This document shows, one piece after another, positions 6,600-13,292 of a stretch of 14,582 bases of DNA. Below the pieces are notes generated by a model. That model searched no databases. It saw only the letters and a list, made by a program, of their open reading frames with translations, and was not told where the DNA came from. Each line of letters opens with the position of its first letter. Positions within the stretch are counted from its first letter, which is position 1. Source of the stretch: an uncultured Oscillospiraceae bacterium (GTDB lineage Bacteria; Bacillota_A; Clostridia; Oscillospirales; Oscillospiraceae); NCBI GenBank assembly GCA_947631215.1, contig CANRKN010000049.1:1-14582 (forward strand). The letters run 5' to 3'. The translations under genes were made by a program, and so were the position numbers.

Positions 6600-9056
6600 T
6601 CACGAGCCGGTCACGTAGCCCAGCTTTCCGGCATAGGCCGCCGGGTCGAAGGAGGCGGAGGACAGGCTGACATACTGCCAGGCGCCGCCCTGTTTCGCGA
6701 GCATAACCAGGTCGTCTCCGGCCTTGGGATTGCCGGAGGCCCAGTGGCTGTCGCCGGTGTAGAGCACCGTGCCGTCAGACCAGCGCCAGCAGGCGCTGCC
6801 GGCGTCGTACTCCACGCCCAGCCACGCATATTCCACGCCGCTGCCGCCGTTGTTGAGCTGGCGCACCACGGCCTGGAAGTCATCCTCGGAACGGATGACA
6901 GTGAGGCCGCCGCTGGCCTGGGCCTGGGCCTTGGCGTCCGCGTAGGTCAGGTCGCCGCCGGTGACGGTATACCGGGGGGCCGGTTCGGGGGTCACCTGGC
7001 CCGGGGTCTCCTGGGGCGCGGGGGTGGCCGTGACCGAGGGCGTGGGGTTGGTGGTGGAGAGATAGGTATTGGACACGTAGCCGGTGGTGCCCTTGAAGAG
7101 CACCCGGCTCCAGTTGCCGGCGATGCCCGTGCGCTTCAGCTCATAGCCGGTAGAGGCGGAGCCGATGATGGGGTAGCTGGTGCCCGGGCCGGAGCGGACG
7201 TTCACGCCCACGCCGGTGATGTATACGGTGTCGTCGGCGGGGGAGACGGTGTAGCCGGGGGTGGGGGTGGTGGATGTGCCGCCGCCGGAGCCTGTGCCGG
7301 AGCCGCCGCCCCAGGAGGTACCGCCGCCGGAGCCCGTGCCGGAGCCGCCGCCCCAGGATGTGCCGCCGCCGGAACCCGTGCCGGAGCCGCTCGTCCCGGT
7401 GCTGCCGCCGGTGCCGGACCCTGTGTTACCACCTGTGCCTGTATTGCCCGTACCGGTGCCAGTTCCCGTATTGCCTGTACCGGAGTTATTGCCGGTCGTC
7501 CCCGTGCCGGTGTTATTGCCCGTACCTGTACCGCCTGCGGAGCCTGTGCCTGTGCCGGTCTCATTCCCGGTGGTGCCGGCAGCGCCGCCGCCCCCTACGA
7601 TGCCCTCCAGTGTGCCGGGGGCGGGGGTGACGATCACGGTGCTGTCGCTGGGCCGGGCGGAGGCGTCAGGGCTGGCGTTGGGACTTGCCTGGGGGCTTGC
7701 CTTGGGCGTCGCCGTAGGCTTGGCGGTGGGCTTGGGCGTGGCGCTGGGCTCGGGAGTGATGACCACCGGGGAGGGGGGCGCCTCTATGGCCGTCTGCTCC
7801 GTGGCCTCGGGGGGCGCGATGGGGCTGCTCGGATTGCCGAATACCATATAGCCCACGCCGCCCAGCAGGGCCGCCGCCGCGACGCCGCAGAGGATGGGCA
7901 CCGCCTTGGACTTCTTCTTGGCGGGGGCCACGGTGGGGGCCTTTTTGTCGGGGGAATGCTCAAAGTCCTTGCGGACCTTATACTCTTTCTTGGCCGCGGG
8001 GGTCTCCGTCTCGCCCGCGGCGGCTATGCCGGCCACGGCTGCGGCCGCGCCTGCCGCGCTTGCGGCGGCCGCCTCGTCGGATTGGGACGCATCCTCTCCA
8101 GCGGGCGCTTCCGCGCTCTCGCCGCCGGATGCTTCGCCCTCGGCCGCGGGGGTATCGCCCGCGGGGAATGTCTCGCCTTCAGCGGGTGCGTCCCCTTCGG
8201 CAGGGCCATCCGCCTCGCTCTGGGGCGCTTCGCCGCCCTCCGCGGAGGCGTCGTTATTATCCTTGCTTGCCGCGGCGGCCACCGCCGCCGCGCCGCCTGC
8301 CGCCGCCAATCCGGCGGCCGCGGCCGCCAGGACCTGGTCGGCCTCCCGGAGCATCTCCTCGGTGCTCTCCTCGGGCACAGGGGGCTCCTCCGGTATAGGC
8401 GCGGGGGCAGGGGGCTCTTCCGCCGCCGCAGCGGTGGACGCCTCCGCCTCGGGGGCGGCCTCCTCCATCGGGACAGCCGCGGCCGCGGCGTCCCCCTCCT
8501 TCTCGGGGCCCAGGGCCTCGTCCGTCCAGTGCAGGGCGAAGAGGAGCTCTTTGGCGGTGATATACCGATCCTCCGGCTTATAGGCCAGGGCCTTTTCCAG
8601 CACCCTTTTCAGGTCGTCGCTGACGCCCTCCGGGGCGGGGATGGCCTCGCCCTTCATCCGCCGGCGCAGGGCGGAGGCCCTGTCCTGGTTGGTCAGATCG
8701 TCCTTCTCCGGCTGGAAGGGGAGAAAGCCCTTATTGCACCCGGCGTATATCATCAGACCCACGGAGAACACGTCCGCGGCGGCGGAGCTCTCCCCGTCCC
8801 AGAAGAACTCCGGGGCCAGGTACTCCACCTGGTTGGCGGGCCGCTGGGCCGCGGGGGTGGACATGGGCATGCCGAGGACAGCCTTGCCGTCCCCGTCCAG
8901 CGTCACGTTCCCCGGCCACACGCCCCCGTGGAACCCCTCCGGGTCCCCGGGCAGCTGCTCGCACAGCTCCATGGCCGCCTTTACCGCCTGTTCCGGCGTC
9001 GTCTGGCACAGATACCCCGCCAGAGAGGCCGCCGGATTCATCTCCGTATCCGTCAT
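6600..9056 (-). CDS. Membrane-anchored pseudokinase-like protein with extracellular SH3b and C-type-lectin-like domains
   Basis: Function unknown; the domain order suggests a transmembrane sensor or scaffold. From the ATG at 9056 there are 818 residues. Residues about 10-180 match only the C-lobe of a Ser/Thr kinase: HGGVWPGNVTLD (43-54) sits where HRDxxxxN belongs, YLAPE (79-83) is the APE motif, DVFSVG (95-100) is subdomain IX, and PEDRYITAKEL (161-171) is subdomain XI. The N-lobe, HRD Asp and DFG are missing, so catalysis is unlikely. Residues about 185-375 are Ala/Glu-rich and disordered. A membrane helix (about 385-408) follows, then a Pro/Thr-rich and Gly/Thr/Asn-rich stalk (about 410-600), an SH3b domain (about 607-665, VNVRSGPGTSYPIIG) and a C-type-lectin-like domain (about 698-818; AWLGVEYD, WRWSDGTVL, WASGNP). 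A GTG at 9065 is an equally good start. The gene is single, with its own promoter, and converges on the GH13 gene. Confidence 0.85.
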   Translation of the reverse strand: MTDTEMNPAASLAGYLCQTTPEQAVKAAMELCEQLPGDPEGFHGGVWPGNVTLDGDGKAVLGMPMSTPAAQRPANQVEYLAPEFFWDGESSAAADVFSVGLMIYAGCNKGFLPFQPEKDDLTNQDRASALRRRMKGEAIPAPEGVSDDLKRVLEKALAYKPEDRYITAKELLFALHWTDEALGPEKEGDAAAAAVPMEEAAPEAEASTAAAAEEPPAPAPIPEEPPVPEESTEEMLREADQVLAAAAAGLAAAGGAAAVAAAASKDNNDASAEGGEAPQSEADGPAEGDAPAEGETFPAGDTPAAEGEASGGESAEAPAGEDASQSDEAAAASAAGAAAAVAGIAAAGETETPAAKKEYKVRKDFEHSPDKKAPTVAPAKKKSKAVPILCGVAAAALLGGVGYMVFGNPSSPIAPPEATEQTAIEAPPSPVVITPEPSATPKPTAKPTATPKASPQASPNASPDASARPSDSTVIVTPAPGTLEGIVGGGGAAGTTGNETGTGTGSAGGTGTGNNTGTGTTGNNSGTGNTGTGTGTGNTGTGGNTGSGTGGSTGTSGSGTGSGGGTSWGGGSGTGSGGGTSWGGGSGTGSGGGTSTTPTPGYTVSPADDTVYITGVGVNVRSGPGTSYPIIGSASTGYELKRTGIAGNWSRVLFKGTTGYVSNTYLSTTNPTPSVTATPAPQETPGQVTPEPAPRYTVTGGDLTYADAKAQAQASGGLTVIRSEDDFQAVVRQLNNGGSGVEYAWLGVEYDAGSACWRWSDGTVLYTGDSHWASGNPKAGDDLVMLAKQGGAWQYVSLSSASFDPAAYAGKLGYVTGS
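7279..7404 (-). repeat. 42-bp tandem repeat coding a 14-residue Gly-rich stalk
   Basis: Three near-identical 42-base units begin at 7279, 7321 and 7363 (each opening CCGCCGCCGGA on the plus strand); the third diverges in its second half. They encode SGTGSGGGTSWGGG-type repeats in the extracellular stalk of the membrane protein. Next to it, at about 7405-7560, a less regular GTG/GNTG-coding low-complexity stretch continues the stalk. Copy number is likely variable between strains through slippage. Confidence 0.8.
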
Positions 9057-9064
9057 GCCGATCA

Positions 9065-9075
9065 CCTTTGCTCCC
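9065..9075 (-). promoter_or_regulatory. Two overlapping ribosome sites that leave the membrane-protein start ambiguous
   Basis: On the minus strand GGGAG (9071-9075) is 5 bases before an in-frame GTG at 9065, and AAAGG (9065-9069) is 8 bases before the in-frame ATG at 9056. Either start is plausible; they differ by three residues. The in-frame ATG at 9137 can be excluded as it overlaps the -35 box. Confidence 0.55.
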
Positions 9076-9108
9076 AGAAAAGTTACAAATTGGTTACGAT
9101 ATGAAACA

Positions 9109-9137
9109 AACTTAACACAAACAAAACAAAATGTCAA
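9109..9137 (-). promoter_or_regulatory. Promoter of the pseudokinase/SH3b/lectin gene
   Basis: A consensus -35 box TTGACA (9132-9137) and a -10 box TAAGTT (9109-9114) are spaced by 17 bases on the minus strand, in the most AT-rich stretch of the window. The transcript would start near 9102 and carry a leader of about 45 bases. Confidence 0.7.
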
Positions 9138-9144
9138 CAGATAA

Positions 9145-9179
9145 TTGAAAAAAGAATGCCGCAGACGTCGTCTGCGGCA
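9145..9179 (-). terminator. Intrinsic terminator after cysS
   Basis: A perfect 10-bp stem (TGCCGCAGAC 9157-9166 pairing with GTCTGCGGCA 9170-9179, 3-base loop) lies 19 bases after the cysS stop. On the minus strand it is followed by TTCTTTTTTC, a good U-tract. It closes the recA-to-cysS gene run and insulates the promoter at 9109-9137. Confidence 0.88.
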
Positions 9180-9198
9180 GTTTCAGTTGTTTTTCAGC

Positions 9199-10599
9199 TC
9201 ATGCCCGGTGCCATTTCACGCCCTGGGGGGTGTCCTCCAGGATGATGCCCTGGGCCTTCAGCTCGTCCCGGATACGGTCGGCCTCCGCCCAGTTCCTGGC
9301 CTTGCGGGCCGCCTGGCGGGCGGCGATCTTCTCCTCGATCTCCCCGGCCAGGTCGTCCTCCTTCTTGAAGGGGATGCCCAGCACGCCGCACAGCTCCAGG
9401 AAGACGTCCCGGCAGGCGATGGCCAGGGCCTTGGTGGGGTCGGCGGCGGGGGACACGGCGGTGTTCACCTCCCGGACCAGCTCAAAGATGGCGCTGACCG
9501 CGTCGGCGGTGTTGAAGTCATCGTCCATGACCTCGATGAACCGCTGGCGGTACTTATCAAGACCCTTGACGAAGGCGGCGTCCGCCTCGGACAAGGCCCC
9601 GTCTTTGCCGTTTTCGGCGAAGAAGTCCAGGTTGTCCTTGGCGGTCTGGAGGCGGTCCAGGGCGGCCTGGGCCTGCTCCAGCACGTCGGTGGAGTAGTTC
9701 AGGGGGGAGCGGTAGTGGCTCATGAGCATGAACATGCGGATGCAGTCGTAGCCGTACACCGCCGCGGCCTCCCGGACGGTGAAGAAGTTGCCCAGGGATT
9801 TGGACATCTTCTTATTGTCCACGTTGATGAAGCCGTTATGGAGCCAGTAGTGGACGAAGGGCACGCCGTTGGCGGCCTCGGACTGGGCGATCTCGTTCTC
9901 ATGGTGGGGGAAGACCAGGTCCTTGCCGCCGGTGTGGATGTCGATGGTCTTGCCCAGATACCGATTGGACATGGCGGAGCACTCGATGTGCCAGCCGGGC
10001 CGGCCCATGCCCCAGGGGGACTCCCAGGCGGGCTCCCCGGGCTTGGCGGCCTTCCAAAGGGCGAAGTCCATGGGGTTTTCCTTCACGTCGTTGACCTCCA
10101 CCCGGGCGCCGGACTGGAGATCGTCCAGGTTCTGGTGGCTCAGCTTGCCGTAGTCCCGGAACTTGGCGGTGCGGTAGTACACGTCCCCGTTCACCTCGTA
10201 GGCGTAGCCCTTGTCGATGAGGGTCTGGACCAGCTCGATGATCTGGGGGATGTTCTCGGTGGCCTTGGGGTGGACGGTGGCCTCCCGGACGCCCAGGGCC
10301 TTCACGTCGTTCCAGTACTCGGCGATGTACTTCTCCGCGATCTCGGTGGAGGACACGCCCTCCTCGTTGGCCTTTTTGATGATCTTGTCGTCCACGTCGG
10401 TGAAGTTCTGCACGAACGTCACCTCGTAGCCCCGGTATTCCAGATACCGGCGCAGCACGTCGAACATGATGATGGGCCGGGCGTTGCCCACGTGGATGTA
10501 GTTGTACACCGTGGGGCCGCAGCTGTACATGGTGACCTTGCCCTCGGTGATGGGGACGAAGTCCTCCTTCTGCATGGTCAGGTCGTTGTAAAAACGCAT
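9199..10599 (-). CDS. cysS: Cysteinyl-tRNA synthetase
   Basis: Class I synthetase that charges tRNA-Cys in the cytoplasm. The 466 residues match the usual full length. It has the CysRS N-terminus with Zn ligand Cys27 (YSCGPTVYNY), the HIGH-type motif HVGN (36-39), the further Zn ligands in HIECSAMS and in FPHHENEIAQSE, the KMSKS loop at 264-268 (KMSKSLGN), a DALR-type helical domain (about 340-410) and a C-terminal extension ending GVKWHRA. The start is the ATG at 10599, with AGGAG upstream lying inside the last codons of cysE; only 3 bases separate the two genes. A terminator follows directly. Confidence 0.98.
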   Translation of the reverse strand: MRFYNDLTMQKEDFVPITEGKVTMYSCGPTVYNYIHVGNARPIIMFDVLRRYLEYRGYEVTFVQNFTDVDDKIIKKANEEGVSSTEIAEKYIAEYWNDVKALGVREATVHPKATENIPQIIELVQTLIDKGYAYEVNGDVYYRTAKFRDYGKLSHQNLDDLQSGARVEVNDVKENPMDFALWKAAKPGEPAWESPWGMGRPGWHIECSAMSNRYLGKTIDIHTGGKDLVFPHHENEIAQSEAANGVPFVHYWLHNGFINVDNKKMSKSLGNFFTVREAAAVYGYDCIRMFMLMSHYRSPLNYSTDVLEQAQAALDRLQTAKDNLDFFAENGKDGALSEADAAFVKGLDKYRQRFIEVMDDDFNTADAVSAIFELVREVNTAVSPAADPTKALAIACRDVFLELCGVLGIPFKKEDDLAGEIEEKIAARQAARKARNWAEADRIRDELKAQGIILEDTPQGVKWHRA

Positions 10600-10602
10600 A
10601 GG

Positions 10603-11250
10603 TCAGTTCTCCTTCTCCTTTGCGGAAAGTTGCTGTTCCAGGTCGATGACACGGCTCCGGAGAGCGCACAGCTCCTGCACCACCGGGTCGGACACGCTGA
10701 TCTGGTCCACCCGGGAGGCGAAGTCGGTCCTCTCTCCGGCGATGCGGGCGATGTGGGCGGGCACGCCCACGGCGGTGGAGTTGGCCGGCACCTCCGAGAG
10801 CACCACGGCGTTGGAGGCAATGCGGCTGTTGTCCCCGACTTTAAAGGGGCCCAGCACCTTGGCGCCGGAGCCGATGAGCACATTGTTGCCGATGGTGGGG
10901 TGGCGCTTGCCGTGGTCCTTGCCCGTGCCGCCCAGGGTGACGCACTGGTATAAAAGCACGTCGTCGCCGATCTCGGCGGTCTCGCCGATGACCACGCCCA
11001 TGCCGTGGTCGATGACCAGGCGGCGGCCTATGGTGGCGCCGGGGTGTATCTCGATGCCGGTCTTTTTCCGGGTGCGCTGGGAAATGGCCCGGCCCAGGAA
11101 CTTCAGGTTGTGGGTCCAGCACCAGTGGGCCCGGCGGTGGCGCATGACCGCCCGCACGCCGGGATATAGAAGGTATACCTCCAAAGCGGAGCGGGCCGCG
11201 GGGTCCCGGTCCTGGTAGGCCTTTATGGTCTCTTTCAGATAGTCAAACAT
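10603..11250 (-). CDS. cysE: Serine O-acetyltransferase
   Basis: Acetylates L-serine with acetyl-CoA to O-acetylserine, the first committed step of cysteine synthesis. The 215 residues comprise a short N-terminal helical domain (1-60, the short form seen in Firmicutes rather than the long enterobacterial form) and a left-handed parallel beta-helix of hexapeptide repeats (about 65-180). Catalytic His82 is in VIDHGMGVVIGETA, the lysine-rich acetyl-CoA loop region is TLGGTGKDHGKRHPTIG, and a C-terminal helical tail (about 190-215, LRSRVIDLEQQLSAKEKEN) may pack as a coiled coil. A weak AAGGA site lies 10 bases before the ATG. Translationally coupled to cysS, it pairs cysteine supply with its charging. 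There are only 37 bases upstream, so no T-box leader fits between rimO and cysE; expression must come from upstream transcription. Confidence 0.96.
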   Translation of the reverse strand: MFDYLKETIKAYQDRDPAARSALEVYLLYPGVRAVMRHRRAHWCWTHNLKFLGRAISQRTRKKTGIEIHPGATIGRRLVIDHGMGVVIGETAEIGDDVLLYQCVTLGGTGKDHGKRHPTIGNNVLIGSGAKVLGPFKVGDNSRIASNAVVLSEVPANSTAVGVPAHIARIAGERTDFASRVDQISVSDPVVQELCALRSRVIDLEQQLSAKEKEN

Positions 11251-11287
11251 CTAATCAGGGTCCTTAAACTCTGGTTTGAATTTCTCC

Positions 11288-12592
11288 TTATACGGTCTCG
11301 CCAGTCAGACAGCCGTCCTCCAAGGCGTCTATGCGCACCCGGGCAAATTCGCCCGGCACGGCCTCGCCGGTGAAGAGCACCTGCTCGTCCACGTCCGGGG
11401 AGTCGGCATAGCGCCGGCCGGCCCAGCGGCCATCGCCGCTTTTGCCCTCGCAGAGGACCTGAAATACCTTCCCGATCTGGGCGCGGTCGTACTCGTCCAT
11501 GATCTGCTCCTGCAGGTCCGTCACGGTCCGCTGCCGGGCCAGGGCCTCGTCCTCGGAACATCGGTCCGGCATATCCGCCGCCGGGGTGCCCTCCTGGGGG
11601 GAGAAGGTGAATACCCCCGCCCGGGGCAGCCGCTGTGCCCGGAGGAAATCCAGAAGCTCCCCGAATTCCGCCTCGCCCTCGCCGGGCAGGCCCACGATAA
11701 GGCTGGTGCGCAGCACCGCATTCGGAATGCGGGCGCGGAGCTTCGCGAAGAGCGCCTCGATGGAGGCCTTCGTCTCCGGCCGGCGCATGCGGCGCAGGAT
11801 GGCGTCGTTCACGTGCTGGATGGGCACATCCAGGTATTTGAGCACCTTGGGCTCGGCGGCGATGAGGTCGATGAGCTCATCGGTGATCTCGTTGGGGTAG
11901 AGGTAGTGGAGCCGTATCCATTCTATGCCGTCCACCTTCACCAGTTCCCGCAGGAGGGTGCATAAGGTGGTGCCGTCTTTGAAGTCATGGCCGTAGCGGG
12001 TCACGTCCTGGGCCACCAGGATAAGCTCCTTGACGCCCGCGGCGGCCAGGGTCTCCGCCTCGGCCAGGATGGCGTCCATGGGCCGGGAGCGGTACCGGCC
12101 CCGGATGGAGGGGATGACGCAGTAGGCGCAGCGGTTGTCGCACCCGTCGGCGATCTTGAGGTATGCCCAGCCCGGGCCCGTGGTCACGGTCCGGTCCAGC
12201 TCGGGAAGGGGCGCGTTCTTATCCGCAAAGCGGGCATAGTGCTCCTCGCCGGTCTCCAAGGCCGCGACGATGTCGGGGAAGCTCCCCACGCCCAGCACCG
12301 CGTCTATCTCGGGCATCTCATGCAAAATGTCCTCCGAATACCGCTGGGCCAGGCACCCGGTGACCACCAGCCGCTTCAGGCTGCCGGTCTTCTTGAGCTC
12401 GGCAAGCTCCAATATGGCGTTGATGGCCTCCTGCTGGGCGGCCTCGATGAAGGCGCAGGTATTCACCACCGCGGCGTCCGCCTGGGCGGGGTCCGCCACG
12501 ATGACATGGCCGGCGGCCTTCAACAGCGCCAGCATCTGTTCGGAGTCTATGAGGTTCTTGGCGCAGCCAAGAGAGGTAAAGTGGATTTTCAT
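11288..12592 (-). CDS. rimO: Ribosomal protein S12 methylthiotransferase RimO
   Basis: Radical-SAM enzyme with two 4Fe-4S clusters that adds a methylthio group to a conserved aspartate of ribosomal protein S12. The 434 residues carry the MTTase N-terminal domain with cluster ligands Cys10 (SLGCAKNLIDSE), Cys46 (VNTCAFIEAA) and Cys80 (VTGCLAQRY). The radical-SAM motif is CDNRCAYC (Cys151, 155, 158), followed by IPSIRGRYRSR, which favours RimO over MiaB. A TRAM domain occupies about residues 370-434. The start ATG has AAGG 8 bases upstream. The palindromic repeat at 12607-12720 ends about 15 bases before this start codon. The gene lies downstream of recX and 37 bases upstream of cysE on the same strand. 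Confidence 0.96.
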   Translation of the reverse strand: MKIHFTSLGCAKNLIDSEQMLALLKAAGHVIVADPAQADAAVVNTCAFIEAAQQEAINAILELAELKKTGSLKRLVVTGCLAQRYSEDILHEMPEIDAVLGVGSFPDIVAALETGEEHYARFADKNAPLPELDRTVTTGPGWAYLKIADGCDNRCAYCVIPSIRGRYRSRPMDAILAEAETLAAAGVKELILVAQDVTRYGHDFKDGTTLCTLLRELVKVDGIEWIRLHYLYPNEITDELIDLIAAEPKVLKYLDVPIQHVNDAILRRMRRPETKASIEALFAKLRARIPNAVLRTSLIVGLPGEGEAEFGELLDFLRAQRLPRAGVFTFSPQEGTPAADMPDRCSEDEALARQRTVTDLQEQIMDEYDRAQIGKVFQVLCEGKSGDGRWAGRRYADSPDVDEQVLFTGEAVPGEFARVRIDALEDGCLTGETV

Positions 12593-12606
12593 ATCAAATA
12601 CCTTGT

Positions 12607-12720
12607 AGGCCCCCTTGTGAAAGGGGGCTGGCAGCGCGAAGCGCTGACTGGGGGATTGTGCTTAGACCAACGGCAATCCCCCCGGCCCTTCGGGCCACCC
12701 CCCTTTGACAAGGGGGGCTT
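12607..12720. repeat. Palindromic intergenic repeat element (MITE/REP-like)
   Basis: About 114 bases form an imperfect inverted repeat. The left arm (12607-12660) and the reverse complement of the right arm (about 12671-12720) share the same order of blocks: RRGCCCCC-CTTGT, an A/G run AAAGGGGG, a small GC hairpin with a GAAG loop, then GGGGGATTG. Each arm folds by itself into two hairpins: left CCCCCTTGTGAAAGGGGG and GCGCGAAGCGC, right GCCCTTCGGGC and CCCCCCTTTGACAAGGGGGG. The latter is followed on the plus strand by CTTTTAT. I recognise the layout as a class of interspersed palindrome common in intergenic regions of gut Firmicutes, but I cannot confirm copies elsewhere. No open reading frame of its own is seen. 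It fills most of the recX-rimO gap. Confidence 0.8.
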
Positions 12721-12747
12721 TTATGTGCCTGCCCGACGGGTGGCGAT

Positions 12748-13287
12748 TCATTCTTCATCCTCCGCACCATACCGGTGCAATGCGGCGCGTATCTCGTCCC
12801 AGGAAAAGCCCCGGCGGAAGAGGGCCGCCGCGGCCTTGTCCCGCTCTTTGCGGTCCGTAACGTCCCGGCCCCGAAGCCGGGCGGCCAGGAGCCGGTCAAT
12901 GGTATCGCTGCCCTCGGGCAGCTCCTCTAAAGCCTCGTCCCAGTATTCCGGGGGCACCCCCCGGCGGCGCAGCTCCGTGCGGACCCGGCCCGGGCCGTAG
13001 CCCTGGGCGGCATAGTGGCGGGCGATCATCCCGGCATACTCGCCGTCGTTGACGAACCCATAGTCCAGGCACAGGGCCGCCACGGTGTCGATATCCTCGG
13101 GGGAACAGCCCTTCTGGGCCAGCTTGTCCCGCAGCTCCTTCTCCGAGTGGGGGCGCTTCAAATAGTCCATGGCCCACTTCTTAGCCCGCTCCAGGGGGGA
13201 CTGGGGCGTCTTTTTTGGCGGCTCCAGCTCCCCCGCCGGGTCGTTCATCACGGACCGGACGGTGTGTTTACAGTCGTTCTCGCTCAT
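12748..13287 (-). CDS. recX: Regulatory protein RecX
   Basis: Binds RecA filaments and modulates recombinase activity. The 179 residues have a variable, charged N-terminus (1-35) followed by three RecX helical repeats: AKKWAMDYLKRPHSEKELRDKL with FVNDGEYAGMIARHYAAQGYG, then RVRTELRRRGVPPEYWDEAL, then a C-terminal KAAAALFRRGFSWDEIRAAL. It ends in an acidic tip. The chosen ATG at 13287 has GGTGA/GAGAG just upstream. A GTG at 13296 overlapping the stop of the preceding radical-SAM gene (GTGA) would add three residues. Either way the two genes are translationally coupled. Its usual partner recA lies one gene upstream. Confidence 0.93.
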   Translation of the reverse strand: MSENDCKHTVRSVMNDPAGELEPPKKTPQSPLERAKKWAMDYLKRPHSEKELRDKLAQKGCSPEDIDTVAALCLDYGFVNDGEYAGMIARHYAAQGYGPGRVRTELRRRGVPPEYWDEALEELPEGSDTIDRLLAARLRGRDVTDRKERDKAAAALFRRGFSWDEIRAALHRYGAEDEE

Positions 13288-13292
13288 CTCTC

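Noticed and set aside
6744..9104. Very long open frame (about 786 codons) on the plus strand opposite the membrane protein gene
   Set aside because: It encodes Gly/Ala/Arg-rich sequence without any domain and lies antisense to a gene with clear kinase-like, SH3b and lectin-like motifs. High GC leaves few stop codons in antisense frames.
9057..9137. Longer start of the membrane protein at the ATG at 9137
   Set aside because: The ATG coincides with the -35 box of a TTGACA promoter, has no ribosome site, and the added residues do not resemble a kinase N-lobe.
9145..10953. Open frame of about 602 codons on the plus strand opposite cysS and the end of cysE
   Set aside because: Antisense to two confidently identified housekeeping genes, and begins inside the cysS terminator hairpin.
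11251..11287. Possible riboswitch or T-box upstream of cysE
   Set aside because: The gap is only 37 bases, too short for any such leader, and no hairpin with a T-run is present.
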